Positions 1 to 7,017 of a DNA stretch of 8,152 bases are shown piece by piece. Below the pieces are notes generated by a model. It was given only the letters and a program-made list of their open reading frames with translations, was not told the origin of the DNA and searched no databases. The stretch comes from JAUVDZ01 sp964346325 (GTDB lineage: Bacteria > Patescibacteriota > Gracilibacteria > UBA1369 > PNNO01). The stretch is taken from assembly GCA_964346325.1 (NCBI GenBank), contig CAYFUK010000048.1, positions 1 through 8,152 on the forward strand, read 5' to 3'. Positions within the stretch are counted from its first letter, which is position 1, and every line of letters begins with the position of its first letter. The translations under genes were made by a program, and so were the position numbers.

Positions 1-391
1 CAGGAAGCATCCCGAATGCAATAGCAACCTGCCCTAACTGTTCCACAACTCTGGCACCTCCCATTCCGCCGGCGGAAACTCCGCATATACCAAGCGGCTT
101 ATTTTTATATTGTTTATAAAGCATATCAAGCATCATTTTTAGTTCGCCCGGATAAGCGTGATTATACTCGGGGGAAACAATTATAATACCATCGGCTTTT
201 TTTATTTTAGATTCGAGTTTTTTCGCCATTGGGATCTCTTCCGTGTTGTCCGTTGCTCCGATTCGATAATCTCTTACATCAAGAATTTCGCTGTCAAAAT
301 CAGCTTTTTTAATTTGTTCCAAAATAAATTTCGCTACTTTATCGGAATATCTTCCTTTACGTGCCGTTCCCAAAATTATAGGAATATACAT
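1..391 (-). CDS. NADPH-dependent FMN reductase-type flavoprotein (C-terminus off the window)
   Basis: The visible 130 residues have the flavodoxin-like fold signature of the NADPH-dependent FMN reductase family (SsuE/azoreductase/YieF-like). These are cytosolic enzymes that bind FMN and reduce flavins, quinones or azo compounds with NAD(P)H. An N-terminal beta strand leads into the phosphate-binding loop GTARKGRYS (residues 8-16). The second flavin-contacting segment, PEYNHAYPGELK (74-85), follows the strand DGIIIVS, and a glycine-rich stretch, GVSAGGMGGAR, lies at 104-114. The family is usually about 170-200 residues, so roughly the last third is missing beyond position 1. The ATG at 389-391 has the only clear Shine-Dalgarno in the window, AAGGTGA, five bases upstream. 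The gene is divergent from the DUF3008 gene. The family call is secure; the physiological substrate cannot be told. Confidence 0.93.
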   Translation of the reverse strand, partial: MYIPIILGTARKGRYSDKVAKFILEQIKKADFDSEILDVRDYRIGATDNTEEIPMAKKLESKIKKADGIIIVSPEYNHAYPGELKMMLDMLYKQYKNKPLGICGVSAGGMGGARVVEQLGQVAIAFGMLP

Positions 392-396
392 ATTAA

Positions 397-403
397 TCAC
401 CTT
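397..403 (-). promoter_or_regulatory. Shine-Dalgarno of the flavoprotein gene
   Basis: On the minus strand AAGGTGA ends five bases before the ATG at 391. It is noteworthy because the other starts in the window lack a comparable purine-rich site, and it fixes this start. Confidence 0.7.
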
Positions 404-419
404 AAATGAATTATAGGTA

Positions 420-448
420 ATTATACCATAAAATAGACAAAAAATTAA
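420..448 (-). promoter_or_regulatory. Extended -10 promoter for the flavoprotein gene
   Basis: Read on the minus strand, a perfect TATAAT (425-420) is preceded by TGG (428-426), giving the extended -10 form TGnTATAAT. A weak -35-like TTAATT (448-443) lies 17 bases further upstream. Transcription would start near 413, leaving a leader of about 20 bases that contains the Shine-Dalgarno. Inferred from sequence only. Confidence 0.5.
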
Positions 449-487
449 GAAAATGCTAATTTATAATTACAATTAATGCTATAAAAT

Positions 488-646
488 ATGCCTGCAAAAT
501 CGGAAAAACAACGAAAAGCCGCCGGTGCCGCATTATCAGCCAAGCGCGGTGAAATGCCAAAATCAAAACTAAAAGGCACAGCCAAAGAAATGTATGAATC
601 AATGACGGAAAAACAGCTTGAAGATTATGCTAAAAAAGATGAATAA
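488..646 (+). CDS. DUF3008 family small basic protein
   Basis: A 52-residue lysine-rich protein that is too short for most gene callers. It begins MPAKSEKQRKAAGAALSAKR and continues with KSKLKGTAKEMYESMTEKQLED (roughly 26-46). This layout, with the MPAKS start, the KAAGAAL(S)AKRG block and the LKGxxKxMYESM(S/T)EKxLE block, is that of the DUF3008 family, whose function is not established. The protein has no membrane segment, signal peptide or cysteine. The ATG at 488 is preceded by ATGCTATAAAAT and no Shine-Dalgarno; the stop is TAA. It is divergent from the flavoprotein and converges on the coiled-coil gene at 710-976. Its stop overlaps the T-tract of that gene's terminator. The family call rests on remembered consensus and is fairly confident. 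Confidence 0.82.
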   Translation: MPAKSEKQRKAAGAALSAKRGEMPKSKLKGTAKEMYESMTEKQLEDYAKKDE

Positions 647-682
647 AAAAAACCGCCCTGCTTTTGTATTTAGCAGAGCAGT
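645..682 (-). terminator. Rho-independent terminator of the 88-residue coiled-coil gene
   Basis: On the minus strand an 11-bp stem forms between ACTGCTCTGCT (682-672) and AGCAGGGCGGT (662-652), with a 9-base loop. Two of its pairs are G-U wobbles. A run of T follows directly (652-645 is A8 on the plus strand). On the plus strand the same two wobbles become C-A mismatches and only a short T-rich run follows, so the element is built to stop minus-strand transcripts. Confidence 0.75.
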
Positions 683-709
683 ATTTTAGCAAACTTAAAT
701 CAAATAAAC

Positions 710-976
710 TTATGATTTAAGTTTATCCATAAGATTATTCCATCCTGATTCAACATCATTCATAAGCTGATCAGCCTGACCTTTAAGGTCTTCTGCCTTA
801 TCTTCACCCGCATCTTTCATTTCATCCATTTTACCTTTTAATTGATCAAGTTTACCTTCCATTTCAGCCACTTCGTCCTGGCTTGACATTTCAAGGTCGG
901 CTTTTTTGTCTTGTAGTTCTGCGCGGACTTTGTCGTACTGTGCCTGCATTTTGTCCAAATAAGGCTGCATATCCAT
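710..976 (-). CDS. Small acidic coiled-coil protein, sll1863-like stress protein in appearance
   Basis: An 88-residue charged protein that is predicted almost wholly helical. Residues 5-40 (YLDKMQAQYDKVRAELQDKK and onward) and 38-75 (EMEGKLDQLKGKMDEMKD and onward) show heptad-like spacing of hydrophobics. The tail, ESGWNNLMDKLKS, has a lone tryptophan followed by an amphipathic LMDKLKS. Two long helices followed by a GW/AW-x-x-L-x-x-(L/A) tail recall the small coiled-coil proteins annotated as sll1863 family stress response proteins. This is resemblance by eye, not a family assignment. There is no signal peptide, membrane helix or cysteine. The start at 976 has no Shine-Dalgarno; an internal ATG two codons later (MDM) is an alternative. 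It is divergent from the antiporter (62 bp gap) and ends in its own terminator, so it is probably a single-gene transcript. Confidence 0.8.
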   Translation of the reverse strand: MDMQPYLDKMQAQYDKVRAELQDKKADLEMSSQDEVAEMEGKLDQLKGKMDEMKDAGEDKAEDLKGQADQLMNDVESGWNNLMDKLKS

Positions 977-1006
977 ATTATATATGGTTAAATGATAACT
1001 GGAATT

Positions 1007-1035
1007 ATAATAGCATTTAAAACTGAATTTGTTAA
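1007..1035 (-). promoter_or_regulatory. Promoter of the coiled-coil gene, overlapping an opposing -10 box
   Basis: On the minus strand TTAACA (1035-1030) and TATTAT (1012-1007) are separated by 17 bases, placing a transcript start near 1000 and the ATG at 976. A perfect TATAAT reads on the plus strand at 1006-1011, about 28 bases before the antiporter ATG. The two divergent genes may therefore compete for the same spot. No good plus-strand -35 was found. Confidence 0.42.
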
Positions 1036-1038
1036 ATT

Positions 1039-2055
1039 ATGATAATAATATGGATTTTATTACTGCTGGTTTCTTTTTACTTTCTATCTATCGTTTGCAA
1101 CAGATATTTTACACCTTCGATAAAAAAAATCAGTAAAAAATGGAGTCTTTCTTCCGAAGCTGCAGGAGCAACACTTATGGCGCTCGGTTCAAGTGCGCCG
1201 GAACTTTCAATTTCGATAGTTGCTTTATTTAAGGTGGGGCAACATGCCGAGCTAGGAGCGGGGAATATAGTAGGTTCGGCTATTTTTCAGTTTTTGGTAA
1301 TTATAGGCGCTGTTGCGCTTGTTAAAGACGCTGTTCTGAATTGGAAGCCTTTTGTAAGAGATATGGCTTTTTACATAATAGCGGTTGTTTTATTAATCAT
1401 ATTTTTTTATGACGGCAAAATAGAAGTTCATGAGCCGCTTTTGTTTTTAGGAGTTTATATAAGTTATGTATTTGTGGTTATTAAATCCGGAAAATGGTTT
1501 AAGTATAAAGACAGCATGAGCAAAGTATTGATGGAAGACGGAATACCCAAGCGAAGAAAAGATCTATTGAAAAATCATTATTATCTGAGTTTTGTTGCCT
1601 CGATTATAATAATTGGAATTGTAAGCTGGGTACTTGTTGAAAGCGCGGTAAATATTTCACAAATCACAAATATCCCCGAAGTGATAATTGCTATAATTGT
1701 AGTAGCCGCGGGTAATTCAATTCCCGATTATCTGGCAAGTGTTAAAGCGGCAAAAGATAAGCTTTCCGATATGGCCGTATCGAATGCGGTTGGTTCAAAT
1801 AATTTTGATATAATGTTCGGGCTCGGATTCCCGTGGCTGGTTTCGCTTTTATTACAGGATAAAACAATAGCGGTTGAAAGTACCAACCTTTTTAACACTG
1901 CTTTAATTTTGCTGGGAACCGTTGTTCTAACTTTAATAATACTTATCGTAAGAAAATGGAAGCTCACTAAATCAACCGGCATAATATTGCTTGGAACTTA
2001 TCTAATATATGTAATTGTAATAATCGGCAGCGGACTAAGCTGGTGGAATTTTTAA
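1039..2055 (+). CDS. Cation/Ca2+ exchanger (CaCA) family antiporter, NCKX-like
   Basis: A 338-residue inner-membrane exchanger of complete family length, with two inverted halves of about five helices joined by a charged cytosolic loop (about 150-180). The alpha-1 repeat, ATLMALGSSAPEL (44-56), carries the essential Glu55 and is followed by GAGNIVGSAIFQ (73-84). The alpha-2 repeat, AAGNSIPDYLAS (223-234), has Asp230, then SNAVGSNNFD (248-257) with Asp257. Ordinary bacterial YrbG-type antiporters usually have Glu in the second repeat. Asp here, and a second Asp exactly 27 residues later, match the positions that bind Ca2+ and K+ in animal NCKX proteins. Ca2+ export driven by Na+, perhaps with K+ cotransport, is therefore inferred. 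The N-terminal hydrophobic segment acts as the first helix. There is no Shine-Dalgarno before the ATG. The gene ends 2 bp from the convergent PH-domain gene. Confidence 0.93.
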   Translation: MIIIWILLLLVSFYFLSIVCNRYFTPSIKKISKKWSLSSEAAGATLMALGSSAPELSISIVALFKVGQHAELGAGNIVGSAIFQFLVIIGAVALVKDAVLNWKPFVRDMAFYIIAVVLLIIFFYDGKIEVHEPLLFLGVYISYVFVVIKSGKWFKYKDSMSKVLMEDGIPKRRKDLLKNHYYLSFVASIIIIGIVSWVLVESAVNISQITNIPEVIIAIIVVAAGNSIPDYLASVKAAKDKLSDMAVSNAVGSNNFDIMFGLGFPWLVSLLLQDKTIAVESTNLFNTALILLGTVVLTLIILIVRKWKLTKSTGIILLGTYLIYVIVIIGSGLSWWNF

Positions 2056-2057
2056 CT

Positions 2058-2597
2058 TTATCTGTGCGGTTTTGCAACTTTGGTCATTGGCCCCTCGGGA
2101 TGCTGTGCTTTTAATTTTTCGCATAAATTCGCGACAACATGAGGTTTGGAAATATATTTAAAGTGAACAATTTCTTCAACAAAAAGTAACTGAAAATCAA
2201 TATCTCCGTATTTAAAAATTCTCCCCGGTATACTCTGACGAACTTTTGCCACCTGAATTTCACCTATATCAAAGGCATCGGTTCTTTTTTTTATTATGCC
2301 TCTTGTTTTAATTACCTGATCTTCATTAATAATATATTTTCGGTTAATCCAAGCCAGTAATATTAATAGAATCACAATTATATTAATAAACTGAATCAAA
2401 AAGTTTATAACAGCCAAAGCACTCAGGGGACCCCAAAACACTTGTTCAAGTTCAAAAAAATTAAATATGGCGGATACACTAAAAAACAAAACCAAAAAAA
2501 TTAATTCAATAATAATTATTTTATAAACAAGAACGACAGGTGATCTTCTGATCACATAATTCTGTGAAACTTTTGTATTCTCTTTATTATTGCCCAT
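2058..2597 (-). CDS. Membrane-anchored bacterial PH-like (bPH_2/DUF304) domain protein
   Basis: A 179-residue protein with a short hydrophilic N-terminus and two strongly hydrophobic helices (about 23-47 and 61-84). These are followed by a cytosolic beta-rich domain starting at WINRKYIINEDQVIKTRGII (83-102) and continuing through IGEIQVAKVRQSI (111-123) and KYGDIDFQ (129-136). Helix pair, then (W/R)xYxIT/N-x-x-x-V-G/R-x-G-hhx-(R/K), is the pattern of the bPH_2 (DUF304, YdbS/YdbT-type) domain, for which no single function is established. The C-terminal tail (165-179) is basic and probably disordered. The gene lies 21 bp downstream of the MATE exporter on the same strand, suggesting cotranscription, although a TATAAT just before its ATG could also start a nearly leaderless transcript. 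The ATG at 2597 lacks a Shine-Dalgarno. Confidence 0.87.
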   Translation of the reverse strand: MGNNKENTKVSQNYVIRRSPVVLVYKIIIIELIFLVLFFSVSAIFNFFELEQVFWGPLSALAVINFLIQFINIIVILLILLAWINRKYIINEDQVIKTRGIIKKRTDAFDIGEIQVAKVRQSIPGRIFKYGDIDFQLLFVEEIVHFKYISKPHVVANLCEKLKAQHPEGPMTKVAKPHR

Positions 2598-2605
2598 ATA
2601 TAATT

Positions 2606-2611
2606 ATTATA
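2606..2611 (-). promoter_or_regulatory. Possible -10 box placing a near-leaderless start for the PH-domain gene
   Basis: On the minus strand a perfect TATAAT (2611-2606) is followed by eight bases and the ATG at 2597. Transcription would start within a few bases of the start codon. No convincing -35 was seen, because that region is the 3' end of the MATE gene. In such AT-rich DNA it may be chance. Confidence 0.3.
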
Positions 2612-2618
2612 ACATTTA

Positions 2619-4046
2619 TTAGTCCATGTCAACTATTGTTTCTTTTACCACCTCCCGCTCAAGCTTATCCTGAATTTCAATTATGCGCTTGTTCTTCCAG
2701 TCGCCCCTTTTATACCAGATTATTGCCACTATTGTTACCAATACATTTGATATGGGAATAGCAAGCCATATTCCCACTTCTTCCAAAGATGTATGTTTTG
2801 AAAGCACATAAGCAAGAGGGAACTGAAACACCCAAAAAGCGATAATCGAAAGCACCATTGAAACACCTGTATTGCCCGCACCCATAAATGTACCGTTTAT
2901 AGTGAATTGCACGCCGATAAAACCGAAACTAAGTGACATAATCCTTACAAATAGCGCACCCGACTCAATAACCTTTGGATCATTTGGAATAAAAGCGGCA
3001 GTAATCGGTTCCGCGAATATAAAAAACACAATCCCCAAAGCAGTTAAAATCACAAATGATATAAGTGAGCTTAATTTCGTTATCTCCTCGGCTCTTTCAA
3101 CCTTTCCGGCCCCTATGTTCTGCCCGACCAAAGTGGATGTTGCCATCGAAATTCCAACTGCAGGAATAATTATAAAACTGAGTATTCTTGCGCCGATTCC
3201 ATATGAAGCAACAACCAAGGTACTAAAACTCGCAACCAAAAAGGCCATTACGGTTAAGCCCAAAGCTCTTGAAGATTGCGCAACTGACGAAGGAAACCCT
3301 AAAAAAAACATTTTTTTTACCAATTTAAAATCGAATTTAATATCTTTCCATTTTAAATGGATCTCGTATTTGCCGCTAAAAAGCATTAAAAAGCCTATTA
3401 CCGCGGCCGAACCCTGTGTGATTATCGTAGCTATTGCGGCGCCGCTAACACCAAAGGCCGGAACCGGTCCGAATCCCATAATAAACAAAGGATCCAAAAA
3501 CAGATTGAGTAAAACCGTTCCCATAACTATATACATGGGAGTTTTTACGTCACCCACTCCCCTCATCAAAGACTGAAAAACAAAAAATCCAAATAAAAAA
3601 ACCAACCCGAAAAATGAAATTTTTAAATAAGAAACAGCCATTGGAATAACATCCGGAGCCGCTCCCATAAGCCGCATTACAGGTTCTGAAATAAAATATC
3701 CTATCACTGAAACAAAAATCGAGACAATAATCATCATAAAAATTGTTTGGGCGGAAACATAATTTACCTTATTTAAACTGCCCCGGCCTTTATATTGAGC
3801 AACTAAAATGGTACCGGCTATCGAAAGCCCGGCACCTAAAGAAATCAATAAAAATATAATCGGAAAACTAAGTGAAACCGCTGCAACAGCCTCGGCTCCA
3901 AGCCTGCCCACCCAGAATGTATCAATAAGCTGATAAGCTGTTTGCATTAAATTTGCGAAAACAATTGGCAACGCAAGACCCATTAAAGATTTTAAAATAG
4001 GTCCGCTGGTAAAATCCTGCAGTTGTTTTTTCTTGATTTCCGCCAT
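2619..4046 (-). CDS. MATE family multidrug/cation-coupled exporter
   Basis: A 475-residue integral membrane protein, full length for the MATE (multidrug and toxic compound extrusion) family, with about twelve helices arranged as two six-helix lobes. Family signs include the N-terminal ALPIVFANLMQTAYQLIDTF (25-44) with Pro27 and the helix-1 Asp42, followed by WVGRLG. AQYKGRGS (83-90) ends the second helix, and VSGAAIATIITQ lies in the middle of the N lobe. The start of the C lobe repeats this layout around KMFFLGFPSSVAQSSRALG, and GQNIGAGK follows a later helix, mirroring AQYKGRG. Such proteins expel cationic drugs or metabolites in exchange for Na+ or H+; the substrate here cannot be told. 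The ATG at 4046 is preceded by ACTACGGTAA without a clear Shine-Dalgarno. It is likely the first gene of a two-gene unit with the PH-domain gene. Confidence 0.95.
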   Translation of the reverse strand: MAEIKKKQLQDFTSGPILKSLMGLALPIVFANLMQTAYQLIDTFWVGRLGAEAVAAVSLSFPIIFLLISLGAGLSIAGTILVAQYKGRGSLNKVNYVSAQTIFMMIIVSIFVSVIGYFISEPVMRLMGAAPDVIPMAVSYLKISFFGLVFLFGFFVFQSLMRGVGDVKTPMYIVMGTVLLNLFLDPLFIMGFGPVPAFGVSGAAIATIITQGSAAVIGFLMLFSGKYEIHLKWKDIKFDFKLVKKMFFLGFPSSVAQSSRALGLTVMAFLVASFSTLVVASYGIGARILSFIIIPAVGISMATSTLVGQNIGAGKVERAEEITKLSSLISFVILTALGIVFFIFAEPITAAFIPNDPKVIESGALFVRIMSLSFGFIGVQFTINGTFMGAGNTGVSMVLSIIAFWVFQFPLAYVLSKHTSLEEVGIWLAIPISNVLVTIVAIIWYKRGDWKNKRIIEIQDKLEREVVKETIVDMD

Positions 4047-4071
4047 TTACCGTAGTGATAAGTGTTTAATG

Positions 4072-4100
4072 ATTGTCTGCCTTAATTGATTGAAAGTCAA
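4072..4100 (-). promoter_or_regulatory. Candidate promoter of the MATE gene
   Basis: On the minus strand TTGACT (4100-4095) and GACAAT (4077-4072) are spaced by 17 bases. The -35 is strong and the -10 imperfect (4 of 6). The start would be near 4065 with a leader of about 20 bases. Confidence 0.42.
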
Positions 4101-4126
4101 ATCTTCAACAAATAATCGCCTTTTTA

Positions 4127-4154
4127 TTGACAGACGAACAATTTTATATAAAAT
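4127..4154 (+). promoter_or_regulatory. Sigma-70-like promoter of the 109-residue protein gene
   Basis: A perfect TTGACA (4127-4132) is followed 16 bases later by TAAAAT (4149-4154). Transcription would start near 4161, giving a leader of about 24 bases before the ATG at 4185. This is the best-matching -35 in the window. A five-codon ATG frame at 4156 begins upstream of the predicted start and is probably not transcribed. Confidence 0.55.
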
Positions 4155-4184
4155 TATGGCCTTAAATTATTAACAATTCACACC

Positions 4185-4514
4185 ATGAATGAAACAGCCG
4201 AAAATAAAGAAAGATTGTTGGAAAATCTGGATGCGGAAGTTGATATGGAGCAGCTTGAGCACGGACTTGCACAAATAATTCAAAATGTCAGAACAGCTGT
4301 TGATAAAGCTATACAAAGTATTGAAACAAATGCCGACCTTAGGTTCCACACACCTCAAAAGTGTTCTGAAGCAATGAATTTGATAAACCGGGCTGAAAAA
4401 TTTGGTCTAAACGTTAAATCTGAAAGAAGCTCGCTTAAAAAAGCGATAAAACAAAGCAAACTCAGAGATTTCTTGGATAAAGGCGGCCCGTATTATGACT
4501 TTTTTAAAGAATAG
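4185..4514 (+). CDS. Hypothetical soluble helical protein, 109 residues
   Basis: I do not recognise this protein. The N-terminal 20 residues are acidic (MNETAENKERLLENLDAEVD). A long amphipathic helix follows (about 20-50, EQLEHGLAQIIQNVRTAVDK and onward). Next come CSEAMNLINRAEKFGL (60-75) and a basic helix with LKKAIKQSKLRDFLDKG (84-100), ending in the aromatic tail PYYDFFKE. It has one cysteine (Cys60) and no signal peptide or membrane segment. A cytosolic protein-protein or nucleic-acid adaptor would suit this charge pattern, but that is only inference. The ATG at 4185 follows CAATTCACACC, with no Shine-Dalgarno but a good promoter. It converges on the large orphan gene, with 14 bp between the stops, and is divergent from the MATE gene. 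Confidence 0.8.
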   Translation: MNETAENKERLLENLDAEVDMEQLEHGLAQIIQNVRTAVDKAIQSIETNADLRFHTPQKCSEAMNLINRAEKFGLNVKSERSSLKKAIKQSKLRDFLDKGGPYYDFFKE

Positions 4515-4528
4515 CGATGAATAGTAAT

Positions 4529-6823
4529 CTAGCTTCTGAATAAACCTTCCAGATATTTCTCAAATACACTGAGTTCATCAATAACACTTTCATGCAAATG
4601 CGAATCGGCTTTTATGTTTTCCGGATTGGAATGATAAAGCTTTATAATTTTATAAAGCCTGTCAATAACATACTGCATGCCTTCGATGTCTTTATCTTTA
4701 CACTTTTTAACCTCCTCCAGGACCAAAGACAGATATTCAATTGCATTCTTAAATTCCGCTTCGGTTAATTCAACCGATTCAAGCAAAGACCGGGCCGTTT
4801 TTATTGCTTCGCATGCATTTCTTAAATGTTCACGATCGGAATCGGCAAGTACATTCCTTAAATTAAGCACCTCCGGAAACTGTTCAAACAGACTCAGAAA
4901 ATCTTTTAATTGATCTGTAATTTTTTTATAATCCCCGTCATCATGAGTCTCACTTTTAAGATATTCATTAAGTCCGGCTTCGATTTCAAGCCAGACTTTT
5001 CTTTCGGTAAATCTAAGATTGTCTTTTTGGTCGGCAATCATAAACATTTGACGATACAAATCCAGAAGTACTCTTCGCATCAGTTCATCGTCTTTTCCGC
5101 CCGATATCAGCTCATCGAATGTTGGCTTTATTCTTGAAATTTCTTTTCTGAAGCCTACAAATTTGTTTCTGAGAATTTTTGCATCAAGAATATCTTTTTT
5201 CATTTCCGGAAAGACAGCGGTCATTGTTACGTTTTCATCAAACAACTGTGCAAGGTGAATTATGCCTCTTTGAAGAGTATTTTTTATATTTCCGTTAATT
5301 GCCTGTAATTCAGGGCCCAGATCATTTCCGTATTTTGAACCGCGTGATAATTTAAGATCTTTTTCAGCATTTTTAAGTGCAAGTTCAATACCCTGTTCAA
5401 TAACAAACAAAGCCTCCTGCACTCTTATATAGAATCCGAACTCATTTTTATCCTCTCCCCGGCCCGATTCATCCTCTTTTGGATTAAGAGAACTAAGTAC
5501 TCCTTCTATTTCATCCTCAATGGAAAGCTCGATCCCCGGCTCAAGACTTAAATCAAATTCCAGATCAAAATCATCATCACCGGCTTGTGGCCGGGCGCTT
5601 TCATCTTTGGAATAAACCTCTTTAAGGATATCTCTTAATTCCGTCAAAATCTGACCATATAAAGGGGATGCTGTTTTTTTATATCTGATGTGCTTCCGAT
5701 CATTTTCTTTTACACAGTTTTTTTGAATATAATCAATATATGCAAGCACTTTTAACATCTTAAGCATGATCAATTTAAGCCTTTTTCTCAGATTCTGCGG
5801 TACTTCCGGCGGTATGAGTTCAAAAAAATTTCTAAATAAATTTTCAGCCAAAAAATCATGTTCGGATAATATAACTTCGCTCTGATTTCTAAGATTTTCA
5901 AGAACACCCGATATGGCATTAAGCTTTAAAGGTGCCTGAGATTCCTCCAATTCGGACATTTGTTTCATCATTAGCGCATCAATCTCCATTCTTGCCTGCA
6001 AATCATTTAATCCCAAAGCTTTTTCACTTATACCAACCGGCAAAACATGTTTGAATTCCGGAATCCGACAAAAACAATTTATTACTTCCTCAAGTTGCCC
6101 TGCTGAAATATATTCATCCCGTACAGATCTAAGTAAATCCATTGCCTTATCAAAAACTTCTTTCTGAGTTTCATTATTATGCTCTACCAAATCAAAGCCT
6201 ATTTTATCCTTTAAAAATGCATCGAGATTCTTTTTTGATAATCTTTTCCCCAAATATTTACAACGTATTAAAGCACTTTTTAATGTTGCTATAAGCCTTT
6301 TTACGATTGTAATCGAGTCATCTTCCTTTTCAGGGGTTTCGGTTGAGCCGTTTTGCACCGCTATAAGAATCTTCCGTGAATTGTTTATTAATAAAGGAAT
6401 TTCATTGGTATGCTCGTTCGGTTCAACAGATTCACCCAAAGCAATTTTTCGGTTTCTGATTTTTTCTTCTTCCAGCAAATCAATAAGGACTTTAATAAAT
6501 ACTCCCAGATAAAAATATCCCCGTATTTTTTTTTCGGGAAGATGTTCAAACAGTTCACGTCTTGCTATAGCCTCAAAAGTATCTTTTTCGGTTTTGAGCA
6601 TGTTTTGTTTCCTGAGTTCATGGAGTTTGGCCACCACGCTGTCTTCAGTAATATTTTCTTCACTTTTTTGTTTAACTTCCCACGGAACCGAAGACCGCTC
6701 CGATCTTCGTTTATTCAAAACACCCATGGCAAGATCGGCAAAAATACCGGTATCAAGATATTGTTCGTCAACATGAGTTGAATCGATTTGCTGTGACTCC
6801 GGATTTTCCTTTTGTTCGGGCAT
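4529..6823 (-). CDS. Large acidic all-helical protein of unknown function, 764 residues
   Basis: No known domain, Walker motif, zinc site, signal peptide or membrane helix was recognised. Numbered from the chosen ATG, residues 1-50 are polar and probably flexible. Residues 60-410 and 465-760 are dense with amphipathic helices, joined by an acidic low-complexity linker (about 414-460, including DDDFDLEFDLSLEPGIELSI). Both halves contain a similar-looking helix turn, CFCRIPEFKHVLPV and LFEQFPEVLNLRNVL, hinting at a duplicated helical module; this is weak. A TTG 45 bases upstream (6868) would lengthen it to 779 residues. The candidate promoter starts transcripts near 6843, downstream of that TTG, and the TTG coincides with a TTGACA string, so I prefer the ATG at 6823. 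There is no Shine-Dalgarno. A scaffold or regulator in the cytosol is the most one can suggest. Confidence 0.85.
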   Translation of the reverse strand: MPEQKENPESQQIDSTHVDEQYLDTGIFADLAMGVLNKRRSERSSVPWEVKQKSEENITEDSVVAKLHELRKQNMLKTEKDTFEAIARRELFEHLPEKKIRGYFYLGVFIKVLIDLLEEEKIRNRKIALGESVEPNEHTNEIPLLINNSRKILIAVQNGSTETPEKEDDSITIVKRLIATLKSALIRCKYLGKRLSKKNLDAFLKDKIGFDLVEHNNETQKEVFDKAMDLLRSVRDEYISAGQLEEVINCFCRIPEFKHVLPVGISEKALGLNDLQARMEIDALMMKQMSELEESQAPLKLNAISGVLENLRNQSEVILSEHDFLAENLFRNFFELIPPEVPQNLRKRLKLIMLKMLKVLAYIDYIQKNCVKENDRKHIRYKKTASPLYGQILTELRDILKEVYSKDESARPQAGDDDFDLEFDLSLEPGIELSIEDEIEGVLSSLNPKEDESGRGEDKNEFGFYIRVQEALFVIEQGIELALKNAEKDLKLSRGSKYGNDLGPELQAINGNIKNTLQRGIIHLAQLFDENVTMTAVFPEMKKDILDAKILRNKFVGFRKEISRIKPTFDELISGGKDDELMRRVLLDLYRQMFMIADQKDNLRFTERKVWLEIEAGLNEYLKSETHDDGDYKKITDQLKDFLSLFEQFPEVLNLRNVLADSDREHLRNACEAIKTARSLLESVELTEAEFKNAIEYLSLVLEEVKKCKDKDIEGMQYVIDRLYKIIKLYHSNPENIKADSHLHESVIDELSVFEKYLEGLFRS

Positions 6824-6849
6824 TATAAAAAAATCAAGAATGGAAGCAA

Positions 6850-6878
6850 ATTTAACATTTTTTGTCAAATTAAGTCAA
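6850..6878 (-). promoter_or_regulatory. Candidate promoter deciding the start of the 764-residue gene
   Basis: On the minus strand TTGACT (6878-6873) and TTAAAT (6855-6850) are separated by exactly 17 bases. The transcript would begin near 6843, about 20 bases before the ATG at 6823 and downstream of the alternative TTG start at 6868. The -10 matches consensus at 4 of 6 positions. Confidence 0.4.
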
Positions 6879-6957
6879 ATCGGATAATGCAATCAGACTG
6901 AACCGGGCCGTCAAACTCGGTAAAATCCAAATGTATAAAAATAAACAACAGTTAATG

Positions 6958-6987
6958 TTGATTTATTGCGGTCTTTTATGATATAAA
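6958..6987 (+). promoter_or_regulatory. Extended -10 promoter of the 85-residue coiled-coil gene
   Basis: TTGATT (6958-6963) lies 18 bases before TATAAA (6982-6987), which is preceded by TGA (6979-6981) in extended -10 form. The start would be near 6994, leaving a leader of about 24 bases. The 12-mer TATGATATAAAA here recurs at 7517-7528 before the lipoprotein gene. Confidence 0.45.
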
Positions 6988-7017
6988 ATTCACCTTGAAT
7001 TATTTTAATTATAAAAT

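Noticed and set aside
158..409. 83-residue plus-strand open frame
   Set aside because: It is antisense to the flavoprotein gene, which carries recognisable FMN-binding motifs on the minus strand.
2872..3576. 234-residue plus-strand open frame
   Set aside because: It lies wholly antisense to the MATE exporter, whose family motifs are clear; it is a shadow frame rich in Pro, Ile and Lys.
4156..4173. Five-codon upstream frame before the 109-residue gene
   Set aside because: It begins upstream of the predicted transcription start and has no ribosome binding site, so a leader peptide role is not supported.
6824..6868. TTG start extending the large orphan by 15 residues
   Set aside because: The candidate promoter would start transcription downstream of this TTG, the TTG is part of a TTGACA string, and an ATG follows in frame at 6823. 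It cannot be fully excluded.
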